A stretch of DNA of 64,000 nucleotides from Myxococcota bacterium (lineage in GTDB: Bacteria; Myxococcota; XYA12-FULL-58-9; JALHOP01), in NCBI GenBank assembly GCA_022842935.1, contig JALHOP010000009.1, positions 186,001 through 250,000 on the forward strand. The letters run 5' to 3'. This document shows, one piece after another, positions 46,217 to 55,129 of the stretch. Position numbers and translations under genes: made by a program. Position 1 is the first letter of the stretch, and each line of letters opens with the position of its first letter. The notes below the pieces were generated by a model. The model did not search any database. It was not told where the DNA came from and saw only the letters and a program-made list of their open reading frames with translations.

Positions 46217-47362
46217 TCAGCGCTCGACCTTCAAATCCTCCTCCACCGCACGCACACCGGTTTGCGAACGAGCAATCGTCGCGGCGCGGAGTTTGTCGCC
46301 GAGCGAGGCGACCTCGCCGGTGAGTCGCACCACGCCGTTCTTGGCGTCGACGTCGACCTTCTCGAAGTCCTTCAAACTCTTGAAGGCACCCGCCACGCTC
46401 TTCTCGATTTCATCGTCTTTGGCGGCGACCATCTTGCGCTCCGACGTCGCCACGACCTGAAGCTCGTTCTTCACCTTGACGACGCCGTTGATCTTGCGGA
46501 CGTCCGCTTCAGCGGCGGCTTTGGCCGCGGCGTTCGGTACGATACCGAACAGCGTCACCACGCCATCGTCCGTGTCGACGTTGACGTCCAAAGCAGGGAC
46601 GCGCGAGTCGCCGATCATGCGGAGCTTCGCAGCCGAAGTGATGCGCGCGTCGCTGCTCGCGCTCACGGTTTTGTGCCCGGCCTCTCGGGTGCGAGCCTTG
46701 ACGTCGCCCATCGTGTCTTTGGCGTTCGCTGCCGCGTCGTTGGTCTTGGCCGTGATGTCTTTGCCGGTTTCACGGGCGGTGTTCTTGGCGTCCTCGCGGA
46801 CCGTCGTGCCGGGAGCGGTAGCGCTCGCGAGGGCGTCGTCGTCGTCCGTCTTGATCTCCGAGGCGACGCGGCGAACGCCGTTGATGCGGGCGACCTGCCG
46901 TACCGCGCGGAGATGCTGATCCAGCGTGTCGGTCTCACCCCGCAGGAGAACGACGCCGTCGTTCACGGAGACGATGCTCAAGTCGCCGAACGACTTGTCT
47001 GCCTTCATGGCCTTCTCGGCAGCGTTCTTGATCTTCTCATCACTCTGCTTGACGGTCTTCTCCTGGCTCGCTGGCACGACCTGGAGGAGGTTTTTGACCG
47101 ATTTGACGCCGTCGATGCCGCGCGCCAGCGTCTCCGCGCGCTGCTTTTCCATATCGGTGCCGACCTTGCCGTGCAGCACCACCGCACCGTCAGTGGTGTC
47201 GACGTTGATGTCGGTGCCGCTGACCCCATCAGAGGTCATCAGCTGCAGCTTGGTCTTCATGGTGATCCAGCCGTCCGCTGCCGCGTACGCGGGCTCGGCG
47301 AAGGCCACACCCGATATGAGGACGCCCGAAAGGGCCAAGCTCTTGAGAATTCTAGTGTGCAT
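46217..47362 (-). CDS. Exported protein with four BON domains
   Basis: A signal peptide (to about residue 28, ending AYA) precedes four BON domains at about 30-97, 105-172, 235-307 and 313-381, each with the characteristic DGVVxLxG strand (for example DGAVVLHGKV, DGVVTLFGIV, NGVVRLTGEV). A Lys/Ala/Thr-rich linker (175-232) separates the two pairs. BON proteins such as OsmY bind phospholipid or envelope partners and stabilise the periplasm or outer membrane under stress. The 381-residue, four-copy form is longer than OsmY. GGGAG precedes the ATG at 47362. Confidence 0.9.
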   Translation of the reverse strand: MHTRILKSLALSGVLISGVAFAEPAYAAADGWITMKTKLQLMTSDGVSGTDINVDTTDGAVVLHGKVGTDMEKQRAETLARGIDGVKSVKNLLQVVPASQEKTVKQSDEKIKNAAEKAMKADKSFGDLSIVSVNDGVVLLRGETDTLDQHLRAVRQVARINGVRRVASEIKTDDDDALASATAPGTTVREDAKNTARETGKDITAKTNDAAANAKDTMGDVKARTREAGHKTVSASSDARITSAAKLRMIGDSRVPALDVNVDTDDGVVTLFGIVPNAAAKAAAEADVRKINGVVKVKNELQVVATSERKMVAAKDDEIEKSVAGAFKSLKDFEKVDVDAKNGVVRLTGEVASLGDKLRAATIARSQTGVRAVEEDLKVER

Positions 47363-47554
47363 ACGAAAGGCTCCCGTTGGAATCGACTACGTGCGGCGCT
47401 CTAGTCAGCAAGCGACGTGCCACCCAAAGACTACGCAATCGCGGGCAGTTGGGCCCCGCGTGTGGGGCAAGACGCATCCAAGCTGGGCAAGGCGGTGCCA
47501 TCGCGCCACGCCCGGTCCGACACTGTGTTGGCGCAACCGCTGCGAACGACACAA

Positions 47555-47589
47555 AACGCGCGTCGAGGCCGAAGCCGCCGACGCGCGTT
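47555..47589 (-). terminator. Intrinsic terminator for the OmpA/DUF4398 operon
   Basis: An 11-base perfect inverted repeat (47555-47565 with 47579-47589, core CGCGCG) encloses a smaller GGC-CGAA-GCC hairpin. On the minus strand it is followed by TTTTGTGT. It sits 47 bases past the OmpA-family stop. Confidence 0.7.
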
Positions 47590-47636
47590 CTCCCGACACG
47601 GATCTCCGGTCCCAAGCCCACGCGCTATCCGGCGAA

Positions 47637-48485
47637 CTACGGGGTTGTCCGACTAGCGCCCATGGTCGCTGGCTCGTTGCTGACCAGAATCTCGACGCGT
47701 CGATTCATCGCTCGACCCTCCGCCGTGCGGTTGTCGGCAATAGGCGCCGACTCACCCATACCCTGAATGCGCAGCTGCTCCGGGTTCACGCCGCGTTGGA
47801 CGAGATAGTCACGTACCGAATACGCACGAGACTCCGAAAGTTGTTGGTTGCTGGTGTCGGAGCCGCGCGAATCTGTGTAGCCCTCGATGGTCAACTGCCG
47901 GTCACGCATACTGATCAACACCGACGCGACTTGGTCGAGGCTCTCTTTCGCCCCAGGCAAGAGGTCCGAACGCCCTGTCTTGAAGAGCACGTTGCCTTGC
48001 AGCGTGATGACTTTGCCCCGCTCGGTTTCGCGTACGGCCCCGGCTTGTTGCAAAGCCAGCTCAGCCTCACGGGCGCGACGAAGAGCTTCGTCGCCTTCGG
48101 CGCGGGCTGCGGCGAGCTGAGCCCGCTGTGCATCCGACATCTTGTCGCTCAGACTCGCTGCTTCGGCGTCCGCGACGCGTTGACTCTCCATCTGCATCGC
48201 GATGCCCCCCATCGTGGTGGCTACCCGCGCCTTGCGGTCGGCGATGTATGAAAGATCATAGGCCTGCTGCGCGTCGTCGTCCGCTTCGAATGAGGCCTCC
48301 GCGCGATCCAGGGCCTCTTTGGCGTCAGCGAGCTCACCAGGCGCGTATTTGGCCGCGGGTCCTTGTGCGGCGAGCTGGTACTGTTGACGTGCCTGAACCA
48401 AGGCTTCCGGGGTGTGCGCGCATCCAACGAAGGCGAGAGACGATGCGAGCAGCCCTACGGTTGTGAGCGTATTCATGAGCTTCAT
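47637..48485 (-). CDS. OmpA-family lipoprotein with DUF4398-like N-terminal region
   Basis: The 282-residue protein has a lipobox (LAFVGC), so it is anchored by lipid in the envelope. Residues 25-150 are helical and coiled-coil-like with repeated Ala/Gln/Glu, resembling DUF4398. Residues 160-272 form an OmpA C-terminal domain (IEGYTDSRGSD, LSESRAYSVRDYLV, NRRVEILV), which binds peptidoglycan. It therefore tethers the outer membrane to the cell wall. GGGGA eight bases before the ATG lies within the end of the upstream DUF4398 gene, only three bases away, so the pair is one operon. Confidence 0.9.
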   Translation of the reverse strand: MKLMNTLTTVGLLASSLAFVGCAHTPEALVQARQQYQLAAQGPAAKYAPGELADAKEALDRAEASFEADDDAQQAYDLSYIADRKARVATTMGGIAMQMESQRVADAEAASLSDKMSDAQRAQLAAARAEGDEALRRAREAELALQQAGAVRETERGKVITLQGNVLFKTGRSDLLPGAKESLDQVASVLISMRDRQLTIEGYTDSRGSDTSNQQLSESRAYSVRDYLVQRGVNPEQLRIQGMGESAPIADNRTAEGRAMNRRVEILVSNEPATMGASRTTP

Positions 48486-48488
48486 GGC

Positions 48489-48887
48489 TTAGTTCCCCTG
48501 CGTAGCGCGGTCGCCGTCGACCACGTTATTGTTGTTTTGTCGCGTGCGTAGCGTCTGCAATCGCAGACGTGCTTGGTCGGCTTCCGTTGAGGCCGTGCCG
48601 TAGCTCGCGATGGCCATCGCGAGCTCACCATCGGCTGCGGCGCGCCTGAGGATGTATTGCGCCTCGAGGTTCTCTTCGTCGGCGATGAGTTTCTGGCCCT
48701 CGTCGAGCTGTTGCTGCGCGAGACGCAAGTGATAGGCCGCGTCGGAATTGTCAGCGGCGCCCATTTGTTGTGCACGGGCGACGTTGGCCTGTGCCGCGGC
48801 GAGTTGATCTGTCGGCACTGGTACCGATGCACACGCTACGGCTCCAACGCCTAGCAGCACTGCCATCGTCGTAAATCTGATTTTCAT
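48489..48887 (-). CDS. DUF4398-like lipoprotein
   Basis: The 132-residue protein has a signal sequence and lipobox (VGAVAC, Cys at 19), followed by a helical, Ala/Gln-rich body with a long heptad-like run (LRLAQQQLDEGQKLIADEE). The frame is open to 49382, but the ATG at 48887 marks the signal peptide and has a GGGGGAACC purine stretch upstream. It resembles the N-terminal part of its operon partner at 47637, suggesting they pair in the envelope. Biochemical role unknown. Confidence 0.85.
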   Translation of the reverse strand: MKIRFTTMAVLLGVGAVACASVPVPTDQLAAAQANVARAQQMGAADNSDAAYHLRLAQQQLDEGQKLIADEENLEAQYILRRAAADGELAMAIASYGTASTEADQARLRLQTLRTRQNNNNVVDGDRATQGN

Positions 48888-49075
48888 TGGTTGGTTCCCC
48901 CGGCCACGAGCCATCGCAAGACGTGTGCCGAGACCAATAGGCGGCGCAGGCTCGGTTTGACGCGTGCGCGCCTGCCGATCGGCGGCAAAACGCGCCAGCG
49001 GACACCAAAGCGCCCCTCTTTGATTCCCCGGTCGGCCACCGTTGAGCGCTAGCCTCGCGTCGCGCGCGGCGTGCA

Positions 49076-50008
49076 TCAGCGCGAGGACTTGGTACCCGCC
49101 TTCACCCGCGCGTCCTTCTTGAGGGTCTCGAGGTCGTCGAGCGTCTTGGGCCAGTCCTTCTTGAGGAGCTGAGACAGAGACCGGTCGGCGAGCAGCTTCC
49201 CGGCGTTCTGGCACGTGGCGCAATAGTTCGCCTCGTTGTCGGCATAACGGATCCGTTGAACGGGGGAGCCGCAGCGGGGGCAGGGTTTGCCATAGCGGCC
49301 ATGCACGGCCATCGCCGCGTGAAACGCTGTGACCTTGTCTGGAAAGCCCGTGCCCACCTCGGCACGCAGGCGGTCGGTCCATGTTCGGAGCACCGTGCGT
49401 ATCGATGCGATGAGCGTCGCCATCTCGTCGACGGCGAGCTTTTGGGTCTGCTTGAACGGCGAAAGCCGGGCGTCATGGAGGATCTCATCGGAGTAAGCGT
49501 TGCCGATTCCCGACAGCACCGCCGGGTCGGTCAAGGCCCGCTTTACGGTGTGATTGTCGCGTCGCAACGCCGCAGCGACCGCCTCGTCGGAAGACGCGAA
49601 CACGTCGATGCCGCCTCTGTCGTGCTCAGCAAGCCCCGCCCGACCCGCGATGAGATGAATGGACGCGCGTTTCTTGGGACTGGCCTCCGTGAGCAGCAGG
49701 GTACCGCTCGATAGCTCGAGCTGCGCGAGGGTCAGCTTGTTGGGAGCGACCGGACCAGGTTCGCGCCATCGCAGGCGTCCGGCAATCATGAGGTGGATGA
49801 CCATGTAGAGCTCGCTGTCGAGCTCGAGGACGATGCGTTTGCCGATGGCGGTCACCGCGCGGATTGCCCTGCCTTCGGTGGCCGCGACTGGCGGCTCGAC
49901 CGTGCGCAGGACGAACGGAGAGAGAAGACGCAGCCGTGTGACCTTCGCGCCAACCGCGTAGGCTCGCAAGCGTTCGACATAGACCGTGATGTCAGGCAAC
50001 TCGGGCAC
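49076..50008 (-). CDS. Fpg/Nei-family DNA glycosylase
   Basis: This bifunctional glycosylase/AP lyase repairs oxidised bases. With GTG 50008 as start, the mature N-terminus is PELPDITVY, giving the catalytic Pro and adjacent Glu. Other motifs are the H2TH region (LSGIGNAYSDEILHDARLSP) and the C-terminal zinc finger with two CxxC pairs (CPRC and CATC). The protein is 310 residues with a Lys-rich tail after the finger, longer than typical Fpg. It may be Fpg, Nei or a paralogue, so I give no symbol. Starting at 50041 would bury the catalytic Pro and is rejected. Confidence 0.9.
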   Translation of the reverse strand: MPELPDITVYVERLRAYAVGAKVTRLRLLSPFVLRTVEPPVAATEGRAIRAVTAIGKRIVLELDSELYMVIHLMIAGRLRWREPGPVAPNKLTLAQLELSSGTLLLTEASPKKRASIHLIAGRAGLAEHDRGGIDVFASSDEAVAAALRRDNHTVKRALTDPAVLSGIGNAYSDEILHDARLSPFKQTQKLAVDEMATLIASIRTVLRTWTDRLRAEVGTGFPDKVTAFHAAMAVHGRYGKPCPRCGSPVQRIRYADNEANYCATCQNAGKLLADRSLSQLLKKDWPKTLDDLETLKKDARVKAGTKSSR

Positions 50009-50094
50009 GCGACTTCGCTTGGCTGGACGTGCACGCGGCACGCCTGAACATGGCTGCGCCGGTGGCGCGCCAGGCTCCGTCGCCGCTGGCTATA

Positions 50095-50382
50095 TCAGGC
50101 CCGCTTTACCAGCGCGCCATGCTTGTCGCCGAAAGCGCGCCGCAACGAGCCCATGACCGCTCCCACCCACGAATTGACCCGGGCGAGGGCTGCCTCGGCC
50201 CAGCGAAACTGCTTGGCGAGCACGGTAAGCCCTGCAACGATGAAGACGACGCCGGGCCCAGGAAGCACCAACATCACCACCCCGAGGGCGAGAAGGGACA
50301 GGCCGGCGACGGTCATGCCAATCTTTCGTACTGATTTGATCGTGGCTTCCATCGCGCTACTCAAACCCTTCTTGGAGATCAT
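50095..50382 (-). CDS. Small PGPGW-type membrane protein
   Basis: About 95 residues from MISKKGLSSAM. The two-helix hairpin GMTVAGLSLLALGVVMLVLPGPG followed by VVFIVAGLTVLA carries the LPGPG motif of the PGPGW family of small transmembrane proteins, whose function is unknown. An amphipathic C-terminal part follows. ATG 50355 (MEATIKS) is an alternative; the longer frame to 50580 has no clear coding character. Confidence 0.7.
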   Translation of the reverse strand: MISKKGLSSAMEATIKSVRKIGMTVAGLSLLALGVVMLVLPGPGVVFIVAGLTVLAKQFRWAEAALARVNSWVGAVMGSLRRAFGDKHGALVKRA

Positions 50383-50588
50383 CGGCGTTGCATGGTGTTT
50401 CGTTGCGACGTCGCTCCCTGATCCTAGAGCATCATCCGTGCCACGCTGCAGAAGGACGCAGATCGCGGTTTGGCGGGCTTCTGCCAGTGTGATCTGTCCG
50501 ACGAGCCTGACGGGAATGTCATGTCCGGACATGTGTCTGTGTCCGCTGGTAGCCAAGAAGCCGTCCAACGTGGCAAACACAGCCGCGC

Positions 50589-51305
50589 ATGAGCCTCATC
50601 GCCATCACGTCCGAGCTGCGTGACGCCGTCGGGCGCCTGAAGTTCAGCCCTCCGGTGACCCACGTTTACAACCCGCTCGAATACGCCTGGGATGTCCACG
50701 CGAGGTACCTGAGCCAGTTTGGCCGGGGCAACCAACCTGTCGTGCTCCTGGGGATGAACCCGGGTCCGTTTGGCATGGCCCAGACCGGTGTTCCCTTCGG
50801 CGAAGTCAACGTCGTCCGCGACTGGCTTCGCCTCGATGGGACTGTCGGCAAGCCGAAGCGTGAGAACCCCAAGCGCCCCATCACGGGTCTCGCATGCACC
50901 AAAAGTGAGGTCAGCGGCGCCCGTCTGTGGGGCTGGGCGCGCGACACCTTCAAGACGCCGGAAGCGTTTTTCTCCCGCTACTTCGTGGTCAACTATTGCC
51001 CCCTCGTCTTCATGGAGGAGAGTGGCAAGAACTTCACTCCCGACAAGCTACCCGTGCGTGAGGCGGCGGCGCTCTACGCGGTGTGCGACCGGGCCCTTCT
51101 CGAAGTGGTCAAAACCTTGAAGGCGCCCATGGTCATCGGCGTGGGCGCGTTTGCCCACCAGAGGGCCGATGTCGCCTTGAAGGGCGTCGGGGTGGTCACC
51201 GGCCGCATCTTGCACCCAAGCCCCGCGAGTCCCCTGGCGAACCGGGGTTGGGCGGAGGCGGCTACTCGCGAGCTACGGGCGTTGGGGGCACCAGCGCCGG
51301 ATTGA
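50589..51305 (+). CDS. SMUG1-type uracil-DNA glycosylase
   Basis: The 238-residue protein removes uracil (and probably 5-hydroxymethyluracil) from DNA. It has the two SMUG1 signatures: GMNPGPFGMAQTGVPFGE (residues 55-72) with the catalytic Asn, and the minor-groove loop HPSPASPLANRGW near the C-terminus. The sequence is close to animal SMUG1 in these motifs, as in other bacterial SMUG1 proteins. Its 3' end overlaps the convergent DUF3618 gene by 44 bases. Confidence 0.93.
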   Translation: MSLIAITSELRDAVGRLKFSPPVTHVYNPLEYAWDVHARYLSQFGRGNQPVVLLGMNPGPFGMAQTGVPFGEVNVVRDWLRLDGTVGKPKRENPKRPITGLACTKSEVSGARLWGWARDTFKTPEAFFSRYFVVNYCPLVFMEESGKNFTPDKLPVREAAALYAVCDRALLEVVKTLKAPMVIGVGAFAHQRADVALKGVGVVTGRILHPSPASPLANRGWAEAATRELRALGAPAPD

Positions 51306-51702
51306 TCTCCTGAGTCAACTTCGTGTCGAGCTCGTCGTCGTCAGCCAAGGGATCGCCCGCGAGGAGGCGATAGGTGGCGGCGCCGACGACCGCACCAAGC
51401 GCGAATGTGAGCAAGGTGGATACACCGCGACCGCCCCCAATGGTGCGCGCGATGAGCGCGACGGCTCCGACTCCAACCACTGCGAGCGCCGCCGGGTGCG
51501 TTCGGGCCCTGTTGAGCAGTGACAAGGCACGGTCAACCACCTCGCCTTTGGCCTCTGCGACGATGGCCTCGGGGGCGAGCTTGCTCTGAATCGCGCCCAG
51601 CGTTTCGGTGAGCTCGGCAGTGGTCTCGCGGATGTCGCGTCGGATCTCCTCCGGGGCGCGGTGTTCGCCGCCGAACACAGAGTCGTCGTCGGTCGCGCTC
51701 AT
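51262..51702 (-). CDS. DUF3618-like membrane protein
   Basis: The 146-residue protein opens with a DUF3618-like segment (EEIRRDIRETTAELTETLGAI, here given as two adjacent motifs EEIRRDIRET and AELTETLGAI), followed by a helical part and two hydrophobic helices (PAALAVVGVGAVALIARTI and LLTFALGAVVGAATYRLL). Its ATG overlaps the stop of the holin-like gene (ATGA), so the pair is coupled. Proteins of this type accompany YqjD/holin-X-type proteins at the inner membrane; function is unknown. Confidence 0.8.
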   Translation of the reverse strand: MSATDDDSVFGGEHRAPEEIRRDIRETTAELTETLGAIQSKLAPEAIVAEAKGEVVDRALSLLNRARTHPAALAVVGVGAVALIARTIGGGRGVSTLLTFALGAVVGAATYRLLAGDPLADDDELDTKLTQEINPALVPPTPVARE

Positions 51703-52091
51703 GAGAGTTGCTCCTTGATGGTATGCGCGCTCTCGCGGAGCGACTTCTCCGTGACCGTCATGTCCTTGCTCGCCTTGGCCTCGGGTACCCCAGCTTTGAG
51801 CAACATGACGCCCGCCACGCTCGCGATGACCCCGACGATGAGCGCTGCGGCCCACATGGGCATGCTCGCGCCAAGTCCGAAGACAGCGCCGAAAAGCATG
51901 ATGAGCACGCCGGAGAACAACAAGGCGAGCCCACTCAATGCGGCGAGAATCGCCAGCTTGGCTTCATCCGCTTTGGCGGAAAGCTCGGCGCGCGCTAGCT
52001 CGATCTCTTTCTTGAGCAGGCTCTTGGTTTCACCCGCCAGCTCACCCAAGAGCTCGGGCAGCGTGCGTTGATCGGGCTGGGTCGATGCCAT
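51699..52091 (-). CDS. Holin-X/YqjE-like membrane protein
   Basis: The 130-residue protein has an amphipathic N-terminal helix (TLPELLGELAGETKSLLKKE) and two membrane helices separated by a short loop (about 50-105), the plan of the phage-holin-superfamily III/holin-X proteins, which in bacteria are membrane proteins not necessarily tied to phage. ATG 52091 (MASTQ) was chosen over 52121. There is no lysis gene nearby, so phage origin is unlikely. Confidence 0.8.
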   Translation of the reverse strand: MASTQPDQRTLPELLGELAGETKSLLKKEIELARAELSAKADEAKLAILAALSGLALLFSGVLIMLFGAVFGLGASMPMWAAALIVGVIASVAGVMLLKAGVPEAKASKDMTVTEKSLRESAHTIKEQLS

Positions 52092-52145
52092 CGGCGTTGG
52101 TCCCCCATTGAGACGAAGCACGATCCGGGCCAGCCGACCTCGCGG

Positions 52146-52943
52146 TCAGAAAGCCATGCCAAAGCCAAGCATGGGCGGACCCGACCTCCGCGCGACGTCC
52201 GCGGATGGGTCACGTGTGGCGTTCGGCGACATGCGGTGCATCCACGGCACCAGGTAGCCAATGGCAAGACCGATGGCCGCGCCGCTGACGACGTCGGTGT
52301 AGAAGTGGCGACCAGACTGGGCGCGCGCATAGCCGGTGAGCATGGTGAGCGCTGCGCCGATACCGCCGACGGCGTAGCGCATTGGACTGTCTGGGTGTCG
52401 CTCCGCGAAAGCGAACGTGTATGCCGTCGCTGCCGCCGCCACCGAAGACGTGTGCCCAGACGGGAACGACAGCTGCTCTTCGACGAAAGTGACGTCGGTT
52501 TCGACACGATATTGCGAGGGGCGCGCTCGCCGAATCGAGTATTTGAGAATGTTCGTCGTGAGCTGCGTTAGCAAGATGGTCTCGGCGAACACGATGGAAT
52601 CACGCCCCCAGCTGTCTAGGGGGTTGTCGTCGTTCGACGCATCGACGGCGGTTGCGCCGAGAACGAGCGAAAACGTGGCGTACTGGATGATGTCGCTCGC
52701 CAGGCGCCATCCTTGCGATTGATTGTCGAGCACCAGACGGTCGACGGCGTTCAGCTGTGTCGGGTCGCAGATGCTCTCCGTCACGACGCGGCATGCGCGT
52801 TGACCTGCGACGCCCGGTTTCACGACTTGCTCGGACGTCGCATACACGACGGCGAGCGCACCGGTAACGATGCCATCTGTCGACCAATCGACGCGAAACG
52901 GTGAGCCTTGGGCAAGCACGAGGGTGAGGGCGAGCGTAAGCAT
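52146..52943 (-). CDS. PAP2-superfamily phosphatase
   Basis: A signal-like hydrophobic N-terminus and several membrane helices surround the three phosphatase motifs: KYSIRRARP, FPSGHTSS and AQSGRHFYTDVVSGAAIG. The His residues in motifs 2 and 3 are the catalytic pair. The family dephosphorylates phosphatidate, undecaprenyl pyrophosphate or sugar phosphates at the membrane. ATG 52943 (MLTLAL) gives 265 residues. It probably follows the holin-like pair's promoter independently; the next upstream gene is divergent. Confidence 0.87.
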   Translation of the reverse strand: MLTLALTLVLAQGSPFRVDWSTDGIVTGALAVVYATSEQVVKPGVAGQRACRVVTESICDPTQLNAVDRLVLDNQSQGWRLASDIIQYATFSLVLGATAVDASNDDNPLDSWGRDSIVFAETILLTQLTTNILKYSIRRARPSQYRVETDVTFVEEQLSFPSGHTSSVAAAATAYTFAFAERHPDSPMRYAVGGIGAALTMLTGYARAQSGRHFYTDVVSGAAIGLAIGYLVPWMHRMSPNATRDPSADVARRSGPPMLGFGMAF

Positions 52944-53097
52944 CGGCGGGGCAAGATAACCCAAGACATGGGACCAGTGGCGGAATGTTGCAGCGAGCGC
53001 GACTGCAAATCGCCGTCGCCCAGCCGACGACCCGATTGGCTCGCACCTTGCTCATAGTTGCGAAGCTCAACAGCGACATCCAAGGAGGAGAAGCCAA

Positions 53098-53544
53098 ATG
53101 CTCGCGCGCGACGTGCTCCCGAACAGCGACCGCGCAGCGCGCGACGAGGACGACGACGGGGTGCTCGCCCAGCCACTCGTGCTCGTTGCCGACGACGACC
53201 CCGATTTCCGCACCGTGCTCGTCAGAACGCTCGCCCACCTGGGTCTTCGGGTGGCGGAAGTTGAGAGTGGCAACGCCTTAATCGCCGCTCTCGGCGGCGC
53301 CAAGAACGGCAACGCCGTCCCCGACCTCATCATCACCGACAATCACATGCCGGGTTGCAGCGGATTGACCGCTTTGGCGATCATGCAAGAGGCAGGGCTC
53401 GACACACCCGTGATCTTGATGACTGGGTTCCGCGACAGCGTTACCGCGTCGCGAGCGCACCGCTACGGGGCCATCGCCATGCTACAGAAGCCGTTCGACG
53501 TCGACGAGCTGCGCGCGACCATCGCACGCGCGCTCATCGTGTGA
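53098..53544 (+). CDS. Single-domain response regulator
   Basis: This is a receiver domain only, 148 residues. The acidic pocket is ADDD (31-34), the phosphoacceptor is D81 in IITDNHMPG, followed by T109 (LMTGF) and K131 (LQKPF). The N-terminal 25 residues are a disordered acidic extension. A strong AAGGAGG precedes the ATG. No output domain is present, so it signals through protein contacts. No histidine kinase is adjacent. Its stop lies 17 bases from that of the convergent NtrC-like gene. Confidence 0.92.
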   Translation: MLARDVLPNSDRAARDEDDDGVLAQPLVLVADDDPDFRTVLVRTLAHLGLRVAEVESGNALIAALGGAKNGNAVPDLIITDNHMPGCSGLTALAIMQEAGLDTPVILMTGFRDSVTASRAHRYGAIAMLQKPFDVDELRATIARALIV

Positions 53545-53561
53545 GAAGCCGCGCAGCGACG

Positions 53562-55037
<1,476 letters not shown>

Positions 55038-55129
55038 ATCCCCCCACCCAGTGGCGTTGAAAATAAGGACCCGACCCAAGTCGTGCAACACTGCTTCGAT
55101 CGCGGAGGAAGTGATAGACGACGAAGTCG

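Noticed and set aside
51699-52091. Prophage lysis module based on the holin-like protein
   Set aside because: No endolysin, portal, tail or integrase gene is nearby; holin-X/YqjE-like proteins are ordinary chromosomal membrane proteins.
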